From NCBI RefSeq assembly GCF_009223885.1, contig NZ_CP045144.1, positions 2,716,001-2,780,000 on the forward strand: a stretch of 64,000 nucleotides of DNA, in the 5' to 3' direction. This document shows, piece after piece, positions 47,695 to 55,799 of the stretch (its first letter is position 1; each line of letters starts with the position of its first letter). Under the pieces are notes generated by a model that saw only the letters and a program-made list of their open reading frames with translations, was not told the DNA's origin and searched no databases. The position numbers and the translations under genes are program-made. The DNA is from Ancylobacter sp. TS-1. GTDB lineage: Bacteria; Pseudomonadota; Alphaproteobacteria; Rhizobiales; Xanthobacteraceae.

Positions 47695-49227
47695 TCAGGC
47701 GGCAGCCGCCGCGCGGTCGGCGGCGGCGCGGTAGGCGAGGGCTTCGGCCAGATGCGCGCGCCCGACCGATTCGGCTCCGGCGAGATCGGCCAGCGTGCGC
47801 GCCACCCGGAGCACGCGGTGATAGCCGCGCGCCGAGAGCCGCATCAGCCGCGCCGCATCCGCCAGCAGCGCCGCCCCGGCGGCGTCGGGCGCGGCGATGT
47901 CCTCGAGGATCGGCCCGCCCGCCTCGGCATTGGTGTAGAGGTCCGGCCGGCCGAGCGCGAGGAAGCGCTCGCGCTGGAGCTGGCGGGCCTGCGCCACACG
48001 CGCGGCCACCATGGCGCTCGGCTCGGAAGGGCCGGGCCGCACCAGATCGACCGCCGCCACCGCCGGCACGTCGAGATGGAGGTCGACCCGGTCGAGGAAC
48101 GGGCCGGAGAGCCGGGCCTGGTATTCGGCGGCGCAGCGCGGCCCGCGCCGGCAGCTGTGGCCGGGCTCGCCCGCCCGCCCGCAGCGGCACGGGTTCATCG
48201 CCGCCACCAGCTGGAAGCGGGCGGGATAGGAGATGCGGTGATTGGCACGGGCGATCACCGCTTCCCCGGTCTCCAGCGGCTGGCGCAGCGAATCCAGCAC
48301 GGCGGGGGCGAATTCGGGAAGCTCGTCGAGGAACAGCACGCCATTATGGGCGAGCGAGACCTCGCCCGGGCGCGCCCGCATTCCTCCGCCCACCATCGCC
48401 GCCATGCTGGCGGAGTGGTGCGGCGCGCGGAACGGCCGGCGGCTGGTGAGGGCGCCGCCTTGCAGCGTGCCGGCCACCGAGGCGATCATCGAGACCTCCA
48501 GCAGTTCGGCCGGGGTCAGCGCGGGCAGGATGGAGGGCAGGCGCTGGGCCAGCATCGATTTGCCGGCGCCGGGCGGCCCGCTCAGCAGCAGGTTGTGCCG
48601 GCCGGCGGCGGCGATCTCCAGCGCCCGCTTGGCGGTCTCCTGGCCCTTCACGTCGGCAAGGTCCGGTAGGGCGCCGCCGCCGCTCTCCAGCTTCGGCTCG
48701 GGACGCCCGAGCGCCTGCCGGCCGGCGAAATGATTGACCAGCTGGATCAGCGAGAGCGGCGCCAGCACCGCCATGTCCGGGCTTGCCCAGGCGGCTTCCG
48801 GCCCGCAGGCGGCCGGGCAGATCAGCCCATGGCCGCGCGCATTGGCGCCGATGGCCGCCGGCAGCACCCCGGCCACCGGCGCGATGCGCCCATCGAGCGC
48901 CAGCTCGCCTACCACGGTGAAGCCCTCAAGCGCGTCGGCGGGCAGCGCCCCGATCGCCGCCATCAGCCCGAGCGCGATCGGCAAATCGTAATGACTGCCC
49001 TCCTTGGGCAGGTCGGCGGGGGCGAGGTTGACGGTGATCCGGCGCGCCGGCAGCGCGAGCCCGGAGGCGATCAGCGCGGCGCGCACGCGCTCCTTGGCCT
49101 CGGTGACCGCCTTGTCGGCGAGGCCGACCAGATTGAAGGCCGGCAGGCCCGGGCTCACCTGAACTTGAACGTCCACCGGGCGCGCTTCCACGCCTTCGAA
49201 CGCGACCGTTGCCACGCGCTGGACCAT
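47695..49227 (-). CDS. comM: ComM/YifB family Mg-chelatase-like AAA+ helicase
   Basis: ComM is a hexameric helicase that promotes branch migration when DNA taken up by transformation is recombined. The 510-residue protein has the N-terminal subdomain I (VQVSPGLPAFNLVGLADKAVTEAKERVRAAL), the AAA+ core with Walker A LLLSGPPGAGKSMLAQRLP and Walker B GVLFLDELPEF, the zinc-binding cysteines CRCGRAGEPGHSC, and the C-terminal Mg-chelatase-type helical domain. Full length. It is separated by 261 bp from the divergent formate dehydrogenase operon. No DNA-uptake genes are present in the window. Confidence 0.95.
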   Translation of the reverse strand: MVQRVATVAFEGVEARPVDVQVQVSPGLPAFNLVGLADKAVTEAKERVRAALIASGLALPARRITVNLAPADLPKEGSHYDLPIALGLMAAIGALPADALEGFTVVGELALDGRIAPVAGVLPAAIGANARGHGLICPAACGPEAAWASPDMAVLAPLSLIQLVNHFAGRQALGRPEPKLESGGGALPDLADVKGQETAKRALEIAAAGRHNLLLSGPPGAGKSMLAQRLPSILPALTPAELLEVSMIASVAGTLQGGALTSRRPFRAPHHSASMAAMVGGGMRARPGEVSLAHNGVLFLDELPEFAPAVLDSLRQPLETGEAVIARANHRISYPARFQLVAAMNPCRCGRAGEPGHSCRRGPRCAAEYQARLSGPFLDRVDLHLDVPAVAAVDLVRPGPSEPSAMVAARVAQARQLQRERFLALGRPDLYTNAEAGGPILEDIAAPDAAGAALLADAARLMRLSARGYHRVLRVARTLADLAGAESVGRAHLAEALAYRAAADRAAAAA

Positions 49228-49386
49228 GCCGCCCCCCGACGATCCGTTCCGCCGATAACGCTGCGCGTCGCGTCAGCCGGCGCGACGGCATCAGATTACG
49301 GCGTTGGCACGCGCCGTCAAGAACATTTAGGGAACATATGTCCCGTTCCTGCCGTAAGGGGAGGGTGGGCGCCCGCCCGAATCTGA

Positions 49387-49405
49387 TGATAGAAAAATTC
49401 TATCA
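49387..49405. promoter_or_regulatory. LysR-type operator candidate upstream of fdsG
   Basis: TGATAGAAAAATTCTATCA is a perfect 8+3+8 inverted repeat. Its inner 15 bases ATAG-N7-CTAT fit the T-N11-A rule of LysR-type regulator sites. It lies 83 bp upstream of the fdsG start in an AT-rich patch of the divergent comM/fdsG gap. In Cupriavidus necator the fds operon is controlled by the LysR-type FdsR; no such gene is next to the operon here. Confidence 0.6.
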
Positions 49406-49488
49406 AGGCACGGAACACCGGAATTGATTTCGTTTGCGGCGCATACGATCCTTCTCTTTGGAAAAGTCTAAAAGAAGGTTCGGGAGAA

Positions 49489-49962
49489 ATGCCGCATTAC
49501 GAGCCCTGGAGCGAGGAGCGCGCCCGCGCGGTGATCGAGGAGTTCTCTCACCTCGAAGGCCCGCTGATGCCGATGCTCCACGCGGTGCAGGAGACCTTCG
49601 GCCATGTGCCGGATGCGGTCGTGCCGATGCTCGCCGATCTGCTGAACGTGTCGCGGGCGGAAGTCCACGGCGTGGTGACGTTCTATCACGATTTCCGCCA
49701 CGAGCCCGCCGGCCGCCACGTGCTGAAGCTCTGCCGCGCCGAGGCCTGCCAGGCGGCGGGCGGCGACGCGCTTGCCGACCATGCCGAGCACAAGCTGGGC
49801 TGCAAGCTCGGCGAGACCACGGCGGACGGGCGCGTCACCGTCGAGCCGATCTATTGCCTCGGCCTGTGCGCCACCGCGCCTTCCGCCATGCTGGACGGGC
49901 GCATCGTCGCCCGCCTCACCGAGCGTCGCCTCGACGCGCTGATCGCGGAGGCCCAGTCGTGA
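49489..49962 (+). CDS. fdsG: NAD-dependent formate dehydrogenase gamma subunit
   Basis: FdsG is a NuoE-like subunit that carries a 2Fe-2S cluster in the NAD-reducing part of soluble formate dehydrogenase. The 157-residue protein has the cluster ligands C82 and C87 (LCRAEAC) and C123 and C127 (YCLGLC), and the NuoE signature GVVTFYHDFR. It is the first gene of fdsGBACD. Ribosome site GGGAGA lies just before the ATG. fdsB starts at the GTGA overlap with its stop. Confidence 0.95.
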   Translation: MPHYEPWSEERARAVIEEFSHLEGPLMPMLHAVQETFGHVPDAVVPMLADLLNVSRAEVHGVVTFYHDFRHEPAGRHVLKLCRAEACQAAGGDALADHAEHKLGCKLGETTADGRVTVEPIYCLGLCATAPSAMLDGRIVARLTERRLDALIAEAQS

Positions 49963-51521
49963 GCACCATTCGCATCTACGTTCCCAAGGACGCCTGTGCC
50001 ATTGCCTGCGGCGCCGACGAGGTGGTCGCCGCCATCGAGGCCGCCGCGCTCAGCCGCCGCCAGCCGGTCGAGATCGTGCGCAACGGCTCGCGCGGCATGC
50101 TCTGGCTGGAGCCCCTCGTCGAGGTGGTGACGGCGGAAGGCCGCATCGGCTACGGCCCGGTGTCGGAAGAGGACGTCGAGGGCCTGTTCGAGGCCGGCTT
50201 CCTCACCGGCGCCGCCCATGCGCTGCGCATCGGCAAGCCGGAAGAGCATCCCTTCATGGCGAAGCAGACGCGCCTCACCTTCGCGCGCTGCGGCATCGTC
50301 GATCCGGCCTCCCTTGCCGATTACCGCGCCCATGGCGGCTATCGCGGCCTCGAGCGGGCGCTGCAGCTCGGCCCCGAGGCGATCATCGAGGAAGTGAAGA
50401 AGTCGGGCCTGCGCGGGCGCGGCGGCGCCGGCTTCCCGACCGCCATCAAGTGGAAGACCGTGGCCGACGCCAAGGGCGACCGCAAATACATCGTTTGCAA
50501 CGCCGACGAGGGCGATTCGGGCACCTTCGCCGACCGCATGATCATGGAAGGCGACCCCTTCGAGCTGATCGAGGGCATGACCATCGCCGGCATCGCAGTG
50601 GGCGCCACCAAGGGCTATGTCTACACCCGCTCGGAATATCCGCACGCCATCTGGGCGATGGAGAAGGCGATCGAGGTGGCCCGCGCGCACGGCATGCTGG
50701 GCATGAACATCTCCGGCTCGCCCTACAGCTTCGATCTCGAAGTGCGCATGGGCGCCGGCGCCTATGTGTGCGGCGAGGAGACGGCGCTGCTCGACAGCCT
50801 CGAGGGCAAGCGCGGCACGGTGCGCGCCAAGCCGCCGTTGCCGGCGCATAAGGGCCTGTTCCAGAAGCCGACCGTCATCAACAACGTGCTCTCGCTCACC
50901 GCCGTGCCGCATATCCTGGCCGATGGCGGCGAGTTCTACGCCAATTTCGGCATGGGCCGCTCGCGCGGCACGATGCCGATCCAGATCGCCGGCAATATCC
51001 GCTTCGGCGGCCTGTTCGAGACCGCCTTCGGCATCACGCTCGGCGAACTGGTGAACGACATCGGCGGCGGCACCTTCACCGGCAAGCCGGTCAAGGCGGC
51101 CCAGGTCGGCGGCCCGCTCGGCGCCTATGTGCCGACCTGGCAGTTCGACCTGCCCTTCGACTACGAGGCCTTCGCGGCCAAGGACGCGCTGATCGGCCAT
51201 GGCGGTATCGTCGTGTTCGACGAAGACGCCAATCTGGCGAAGATGGCCCGTTTCGCGATGGAGTTCTGCTCGGTCGAGAGCTGCGGCAAGTGCACGCCGT
51301 GCCGCATCGGTTCGACGCGCGGCGTCGAGCTGATGGACCGCATCATTGCCGGCGAGCGCGTCGAGGCCAATCTGGCGACGCTCACCGATCTCTGCCAGAC
51401 GATGAAGCTTGGATCGCTCTGCGCCCTTGGCGGGTTCACACCCTATCCGGTGCTGAGCGCGATGAACCATTTCCCCGAAGAGTTCGGTGCGCCGCCGCGC
51501 CGGCTCGAAGCCGCCGAATGA
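49959..51521 (+). CDS. fdsB: NAD-dependent formate dehydrogenase beta subunit
   Basis: FdsB is a NuoF-type subunit holding FMN, the NAD+ site and a 4Fe-4S cluster; it passes electrons from formate to NAD+. The 520-residue protein has an N-terminal thioredoxin-like region, the NADH/FMN motif GLRGRGGAGFPTAIKW, the FMN-binding GAGAYVCGEETALLDSLEGKRG, and cluster ligands in ESCGKCTPCR and near the C-terminus (LGSLCALGG). The start is GTG, overlapping fdsG. fdsA follows after 14 nt. Confidence 0.95.
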   Translation: MSTIRIYVPKDACAIACGADEVVAAIEAAALSRRQPVEIVRNGSRGMLWLEPLVEVVTAEGRIGYGPVSEEDVEGLFEAGFLTGAAHALRIGKPEEHPFMAKQTRLTFARCGIVDPASLADYRAHGGYRGLERALQLGPEAIIEEVKKSGLRGRGGAGFPTAIKWKTVADAKGDRKYIVCNADEGDSGTFADRMIMEGDPFELIEGMTIAGIAVGATKGYVYTRSEYPHAIWAMEKAIEVARAHGMLGMNISGSPYSFDLEVRMGAGAYVCGEETALLDSLEGKRGTVRAKPPLPAHKGLFQKPTVINNVLSLTAVPHILADGGEFYANFGMGRSRGTMPIQIAGNIRFGGLFETAFGITLGELVNDIGGGTFTGKPVKAAQVGGPLGAYVPTWQFDLPFDYEAFAAKDALIGHGGIVVFDEDANLAKMARFAMEFCSVESCGKCTPCRIGSTRGVELMDRIIAGERVEANLATLTDLCQTMKLGSLCALGGFTPYPVLSAMNHFPEEFGAPPRRLEAAE

Positions 51522-51535
51522 GGAGGACGCCACCC

Positions 51536-54391
51536 ATGTCCCTCGTCCACGAGATCGACTACGGAACGCCGGCCCCCAGGACCGACAAGATGGTCACGCT
51601 GACCATCGACGGCATGGAGGTCACCGTGCCGGAAGGTACCTCCATCATGCGCGCGGCGATGGAGATGGGGACCCAGATCCCCAAGCTCTGCGCCACCGAT
51701 ACGCTGGAGGCCTTCGGCTCCTGCCGCCTCTGCCTGATCGAGATCGAGGGCCGCAACGGCACCCCGGCCTCGTGCACGACGCCGGTGGCGCCGGGCATCA
51801 AGGTGCATACCCAGACCCCGCGCCTGGCGCAGCTGCGCAAGGGCGTGATGGAGCTCTACATCTCCGATCACCCGCTGGACTGCCTGACCTGCGCCGCCAA
51901 TGGCGACTGCGAGCTTCAGGACATGGCCGGCGCGGTCGGCCTGCGCGAAGTGCGCTACGGCATGGAAGGCGCGAACCATTTCGCTCCCTCCTCCGAGTTG
52001 CTCATGCCGAAGGACGAGTCCAACCCGTACTTCACCTATGACCCGGCCAAGTGCATCGTCTGCAATCGCTGCGTGCGCGCCTGCGAGGAAGTTCAGGGCA
52101 CCTTCGCGCTGACCATTTCCGGCCGCGGCTTCGATTCGCGCGTCTCGCCCGGCCAGTCCGAGCCCTTCCTGACCTCCGAGTGCGTGTCCTGCGGCGCCTG
52201 CGTGCAGGCCTGCCCGACCGCCACCCTCTCCGAGAAGCGCCTCATCGACATCGGCACGCCCGAGCATTCGGTGGTGACGACCTGCGCCTATTGCGGCGTC
52301 GGCTGTACCTTCAAGGCGGAAATGCGCGGCCAGGAAGTGGTGCGCATGGTGCCGTGGAAGGACGGCAAGGCCAATCGCGGCCATAGCTGCGTCAAGGGCC
52401 GCTTCGCCTGGGGCTACGCCACCCATCAGGACCGCATCCTCAAGCCGATGATCCGCGCCAAGGTCACCGACCCGTGGCGGGAAGTGTCGTGGGAGGAGGC
52501 GATCTCCTACACGGCCACCGAGCTCAAGCGCATCCAGGACACCTATGGCCGCAAGTCCGTGGGCGGCATCACCTCCTCGCGCTGCACCAATGAGGAAGCC
52601 TATCTCGTCCAGAAGATCATCCGCGCCGGCTTCGGCACCAACAATGTCGACACCTGCGCGCGCGTCTGCCACTCGCCGACCGGCTATGGCCTGAATCAGG
52701 CCTTCGGCACCTCGGCGGGCACGCAGGACTTCGATTCGGTCGAGGATTCCGACGTCATCCTCGTCATCGGCGCCAACCCGACCGACGGCCACCCGGTGTT
52801 CGGCTCGCGCATGAAGAAGCGGCTGCGCCAGGGCGCCAAGCTGATCGTCGTCGATCCGCGCCGCATCGACCTCGTGCGCTCGCCGCACATCAAGGCCGAT
52901 TTCCACCTGCCGCTGCAGCCGGGCACCAACGTCGCCATCGTCACCGCGCTGGCCCATGTCGTCGTCACCGAGGGTCTGGTGAACGAAGCCTATGTGCGCC
53001 AGTTCTGCGACTGGGACGAGTTCCAGGACTGGGCCGAGTTCGTCGCCGATCCGCGTCATTCGCCCGAGGAAGTCGAGAAGCTCTCCGGCGTGCCGGCCGA
53101 GATGATCCGCGGCGCCGCCCGCCTCTATGCCACCGGCGGCAATGCGGCGATCTATTACGGCCTCGGCGTCACCGAGCACTCGCAGGGCTCGACGACCGTC
53201 ATGGCCATCGCCAACCTCGCCATGGCGACCGGCAATATCGGCCGCCGCGGCGTCGGCGTGAACCCGCTGCGCGGCCAGAACAACGTGCAGGGCTCGTGCG
53301 ACATGGGCTCGTTCCCGCATGAGCTGCCGGGCTACCGCCACATCTCCGACGACGCCACCCGCGCCACCTTCGAGGCGATGTGGGGCCGCCCGCTCGATGC
53401 CGAGCCCGGCCTGCGCATCCCGAACATGCTGGACGCCGCCGTCGACGGCACCTTCAAGGCGATCTACATCCAGGGCGAGGACATCCTCCAGTCCGACCCG
53501 GACACCCACCACGTCGCCTCGGGCCTCGCGGCGATGGAACTCGTCATCGTGCAGGACCTGTTCCTGAACGAGACGGCCGCCTACGCCCACGTCTTCCTGC
53601 CGGGCTGCACCTTCCTCGAGAAGGACGGCACCTTCACCAATGCCGAGCGCCGCATCCAGCTCGTGCGCAAGGTGATGGCGCCGAAGAACGGCTATGGCGA
53701 CTGGGAGGTCACCCAGCTCCTCGCCCGCGCCATCGGCCTCGACTGGAACTACACCCACCCCTCGCAGATCATGGACGAGATCGCGGCGCTGACCCCGACC
53801 TTCGCCGGCGTCTCGTTCCAGCGGCTCGACGAGCTTGGTTCGGTGCAGTGGCCCTGCAACGACGCCAATCCCGAGGGCATGCCGATCATGCACATCAACG
53901 GGTTCGCGCGCGGCAAGGGCAAGTTCGTCGTCACCGAATATGTGCCGACCGACGAGCGCACCGGCGCCCGCTTCCCGCTGCTGCTCACCACCGGCCGCAT
54001 CCTCAGCCACTACAATGTCGGCGCGCAGACCCGCCGCACGGAGAACGTGGCGTGGCACCCGGAGGACGTGCTGGAGATCCACCCGCACGATGCCGAACAG
54101 CGCGGCGTGCGCGACGGCGACTGGGTGCGCATCGACAGCCGCGCCGGCTCGACCACGCTGCGCGCGGAGATCACCGACCGCGTGGCGCCGGGCGTCGTCT
54201 ACACCACCTTCCACCACCCGACGACGCAGGCCAACGTCGTGACCACGGACTTCTCGGACTGGGCGACCAACTGCCCCGAGTTCAAGGTCACGGCCGTGCA
54301 GATCGCGCGTTCGAACGGCCCGTCCGAGTGGCAGGAGGACTATGACGAGTTCACCCGCCAGAGCCGCCGCATCGCCGTCGCGGCGGAGTGA
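51536..54391 (+). CDS. fdsA: NAD-dependent formate dehydrogenase alpha subunit (molybdopterin)
   Basis: FdsA oxidises formate to CO2 at a molybdenum bis-MGD centre and in the soluble enzyme can also run in reverse. The 951-residue protein starts with a 2Fe-2S ferredoxin domain (C52, C63, C66, C80) and the His-coordinated cluster motif SDHPLDCLTCAANGDC. Two ferredoxin-type clusters (CIVCNRCVRAC, CVSCGACVQAC) and the Mo-proximal cluster CAYCGVGC follow. The metal-ligand position is cysteine, not selenocysteine, at about residue 350 (SSRCTNEEAYLVQK). The MGD-binding domain fills the C-terminal third. The set of clusters matches Rhodobacter/Cupriavidus FdsA. Confidence 0.97.
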   Translation: MSLVHEIDYGTPAPRTDKMVTLTIDGMEVTVPEGTSIMRAAMEMGTQIPKLCATDTLEAFGSCRLCLIEIEGRNGTPASCTTPVAPGIKVHTQTPRLAQLRKGVMELYISDHPLDCLTCAANGDCELQDMAGAVGLREVRYGMEGANHFAPSSELLMPKDESNPYFTYDPAKCIVCNRCVRACEEVQGTFALTISGRGFDSRVSPGQSEPFLTSECVSCGACVQACPTATLSEKRLIDIGTPEHSVVTTCAYCGVGCTFKAEMRGQEVVRMVPWKDGKANRGHSCVKGRFAWGYATHQDRILKPMIRAKVTDPWREVSWEEAISYTATELKRIQDTYGRKSVGGITSSRCTNEEAYLVQKIIRAGFGTNNVDTCARVCHSPTGYGLNQAFGTSAGTQDFDSVEDSDVILVIGANPTDGHPVFGSRMKKRLRQGAKLIVVDPRRIDLVRSPHIKADFHLPLQPGTNVAIVTALAHVVVTEGLVNEAYVRQFCDWDEFQDWAEFVADPRHSPEEVEKLSGVPAEMIRGAARLYATGGNAAIYYGLGVTEHSQGSTTVMAIANLAMATGNIGRRGVGVNPLRGQNNVQGSCDMGSFPHELPGYRHISDDATRATFEAMWGRPLDAEPGLRIPNMLDAAVDGTFKAIYIQGEDILQSDPDTHHVASGLAAMELVIVQDLFLNETAAYAHVFLPGCTFLEKDGTFTNAERRIQLVRKVMAPKNGYGDWEVTQLLARAIGLDWNYTHPSQIMDEIAALTPTFAGVSFQRLDELGSVQWPCNDANPEGMPIMHINGFARGKGKFVVTEYVPTDERTGARFPLLLTTGRILSHYNVGAQTRRTENVAWHPEDVLEIHPHDAEQRGVRDGDWVRIDSRAGSTTLRAEITDRVAPGVVYTTFHHPTTQANVVTTDFSDWATNCPEFKVTAVQIARSNGPSEWQEDYDEFTRQSRRIAVAAE

Positions 54392-54403
54392 TCGGGGGGC
54401 GAG

Positions 54404-55264
54404 ATGATCCCGCCGGTCGTCCGTGTCGAACGCCTTGCCGTCACCCCTTCCGGGGCGACGGCGGGCGAACGGGCCATCCCCGAGGAGACGCCGGTCGCCA
54501 TCGTTCATAACGGCTCGACCTATGCCGTGATGATGGCGACGCCGGCCGATCTCGAGGATTTCGGCTACGGCTTCAGCCTGACCGAGGGCGTCATCGGCGC
54601 CCTTTCCGACGTCGAGCAGATCGAGACGCTGGAATTCGACGAGGAGTCGGGCGCCGTCGGCGTCGAGATCAGGCTCTGGCTGACGGACGAGCGCGCCGGC
54701 GCGCAGGTCGCCCGCCGCCGGCAGATCGCCGGTCCCACCGGCTGCGGCTTGTGCGGCGTCGAAAGCCTGGAACTGGCCGTCAAGCCGGCGAAGTCGGTCC
54801 CTGCGGGCCGGCGATTCACGGCGGCGGAGATTTCCCGTGCGGTGGCCTCGCTGCCCCCGGCCCAGCGTCTCAACCATGAGACGCGCGCGGTGCACGCCGC
54901 TGCCTTCTGGGACCCGGCGGCCGGGCCCGACGGCGAACTGGTCGCGCTGCGCGAGGATGTCGGGCGTCACAACGCGCTCGACAAGCTGGTCGGCCATCTC
55001 GTGCGCAGCGGGCGCGACGCCAGCCAGGGCATCGTGCTGCTGACAAGCCGGGTGTCCATCGAGATGGTGCAGAAGACCGCCATGCTCGGCGCCGGCGTGC
55101 TGGTGGCGGTGTCCGCGCCCACCGCGCTTGCTGTGCGCACCGCCGACAAGGCGGGCCTGACCCTCGCGGCGATCGCCCGCGACGACGGATTCGAAGTGTT
55201 TACCCACCCCCATCGCATCGAGCTTGGCGGGGCAGAACAGGAGCTAGTCGCCCATGTCGGCTAA
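54404..55264 (+). CDS. fdsC: formate dehydrogenase accessory sulfurtransferase FdhD/FdsC
   Basis: FdsC/FdhD transfers sulfur to the bis-MGD cofactor, needed to make active formate dehydrogenase, and chaperones the cofactor into FdsA. The 286-residue protein has the redox-active CxxC at C114-C117 in TGCGLCGVES. Other conserved parts are THETRA-type NHETRAVHAAAFW, LREDVGRHNALDK and LTSRVSIEMVQK. It is 12 nt after fdsA and overlaps fdsD by 11 nt, following the standard fdsGBACD order. Confidence 0.94.
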   Translation: MIPPVVRVERLAVTPSGATAGERAIPEETPVAIVHNGSTYAVMMATPADLEDFGYGFSLTEGVIGALSDVEQIETLEFDEESGAVGVEIRLWLTDERAGAQVARRRQIAGPTGCGLCGVESLELAVKPAKSVPAGRRFTAAEISRAVASLPPAQRLNHETRAVHAAAFWDPAAGPDGELVALREDVGRHNALDKLVGHLVRSGRDASQGIVLLTSRVSIEMVQKTAMLGAGVLVAVSAPTALAVRTADKAGLTLAAIARDDGFEVFTHPHRIELGGAEQELVAHVG

Positions 55265-55544
55265 TACGATGGACCGGCTCGTCTACATGGCGAACCAGAT
55301 CGGCACCTTCTTCTCGTCGCAGAAGCACGACAAGGCCGTTCCCGGCATCGCCAAGCACATCAAGGATTTCTGGGATCCGCGCATGCGCGCGCGGATGGAG
55401 GATCACATCCTCGGCGGCGGCGCCGGCCTGCTGCCCATCGTGCTCGAGGCGCTGAAGACGCTCCCGCCGGTCAAGCGCGACACCATTCCCGCCCCGCGCC
55501 CCACGCTCGACCCGCCCGGCCCGACGGCGACGCATCACCACTGA
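55254..55544 (+). CDS. fdsD: formate dehydrogenase delta subunit
   Basis: FdsD is a small subunit or assembly factor found only with soluble fds-type enzymes; its role is linked to cofactor insertion and complex stability. The 96-residue protein carries MDRLVYMANQIGTFF near its start and HIKDFWDPRMRARMEDHI, both conserved in the family. It ends in a proline-rich tail with three histidines. ATG at 55254 or 55269 may be used. It closes the fds operon and is followed by a GC-rich hairpin. Confidence 0.92.
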   Translation: MSANTMDRLVYMANQIGTFFSSQKHDKAVPGIAKHIKDFWDPRMRARMEDHILGGGAGLLPIVLEALKTLPPVKRDTIPAPRPTLDPPGPTATHHH

Positions 55545-55569
55545 GCAGCCGGGACCGGCTGGCCTGATT

Positions 55570-55604
55570 GGCGGGGACGGTGCGCGCGGCGTGCCGTCCC
55601 CGCC
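55570..55604 (+). terminator. hairpin after fdsD
   Basis: An 11-bp perfect stem GGCGGGGACGG (55570-55580) and CCGTCCCCGCC (55594-55604), with a 13-base loop, lies 25 bases after the fdsD stop. Only a short TTT follows, so it may be a weak intrinsic terminator or a transcript-end stabiliser before the next operon. Confidence 0.6.
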
Positions 55605-55799
55605 GCCGTTTGGAAGGCACGCTTCCCTAGCGGCATGAGGCGTCGTGGGTTTTCCGGCCGAAAAAATCGCCGAAACGCCCGACCGAAGCGCAAAACTTTC
55701 CATCCCGACCACGCTTCCGCCATGCGGCGGCGGCATCCGATCCTGTAGCATGGTCCCGAAGCGCGGGACTTGATCGCGGGGGCGGGAGACGGCCGGTCG

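Noticed and set aside
51443..55213. Very long minus-strand frame opposite fdsA-fdsC
   Set aside because: It covers recognised formate dehydrogenase genes on the other strand and shows no domain motif.
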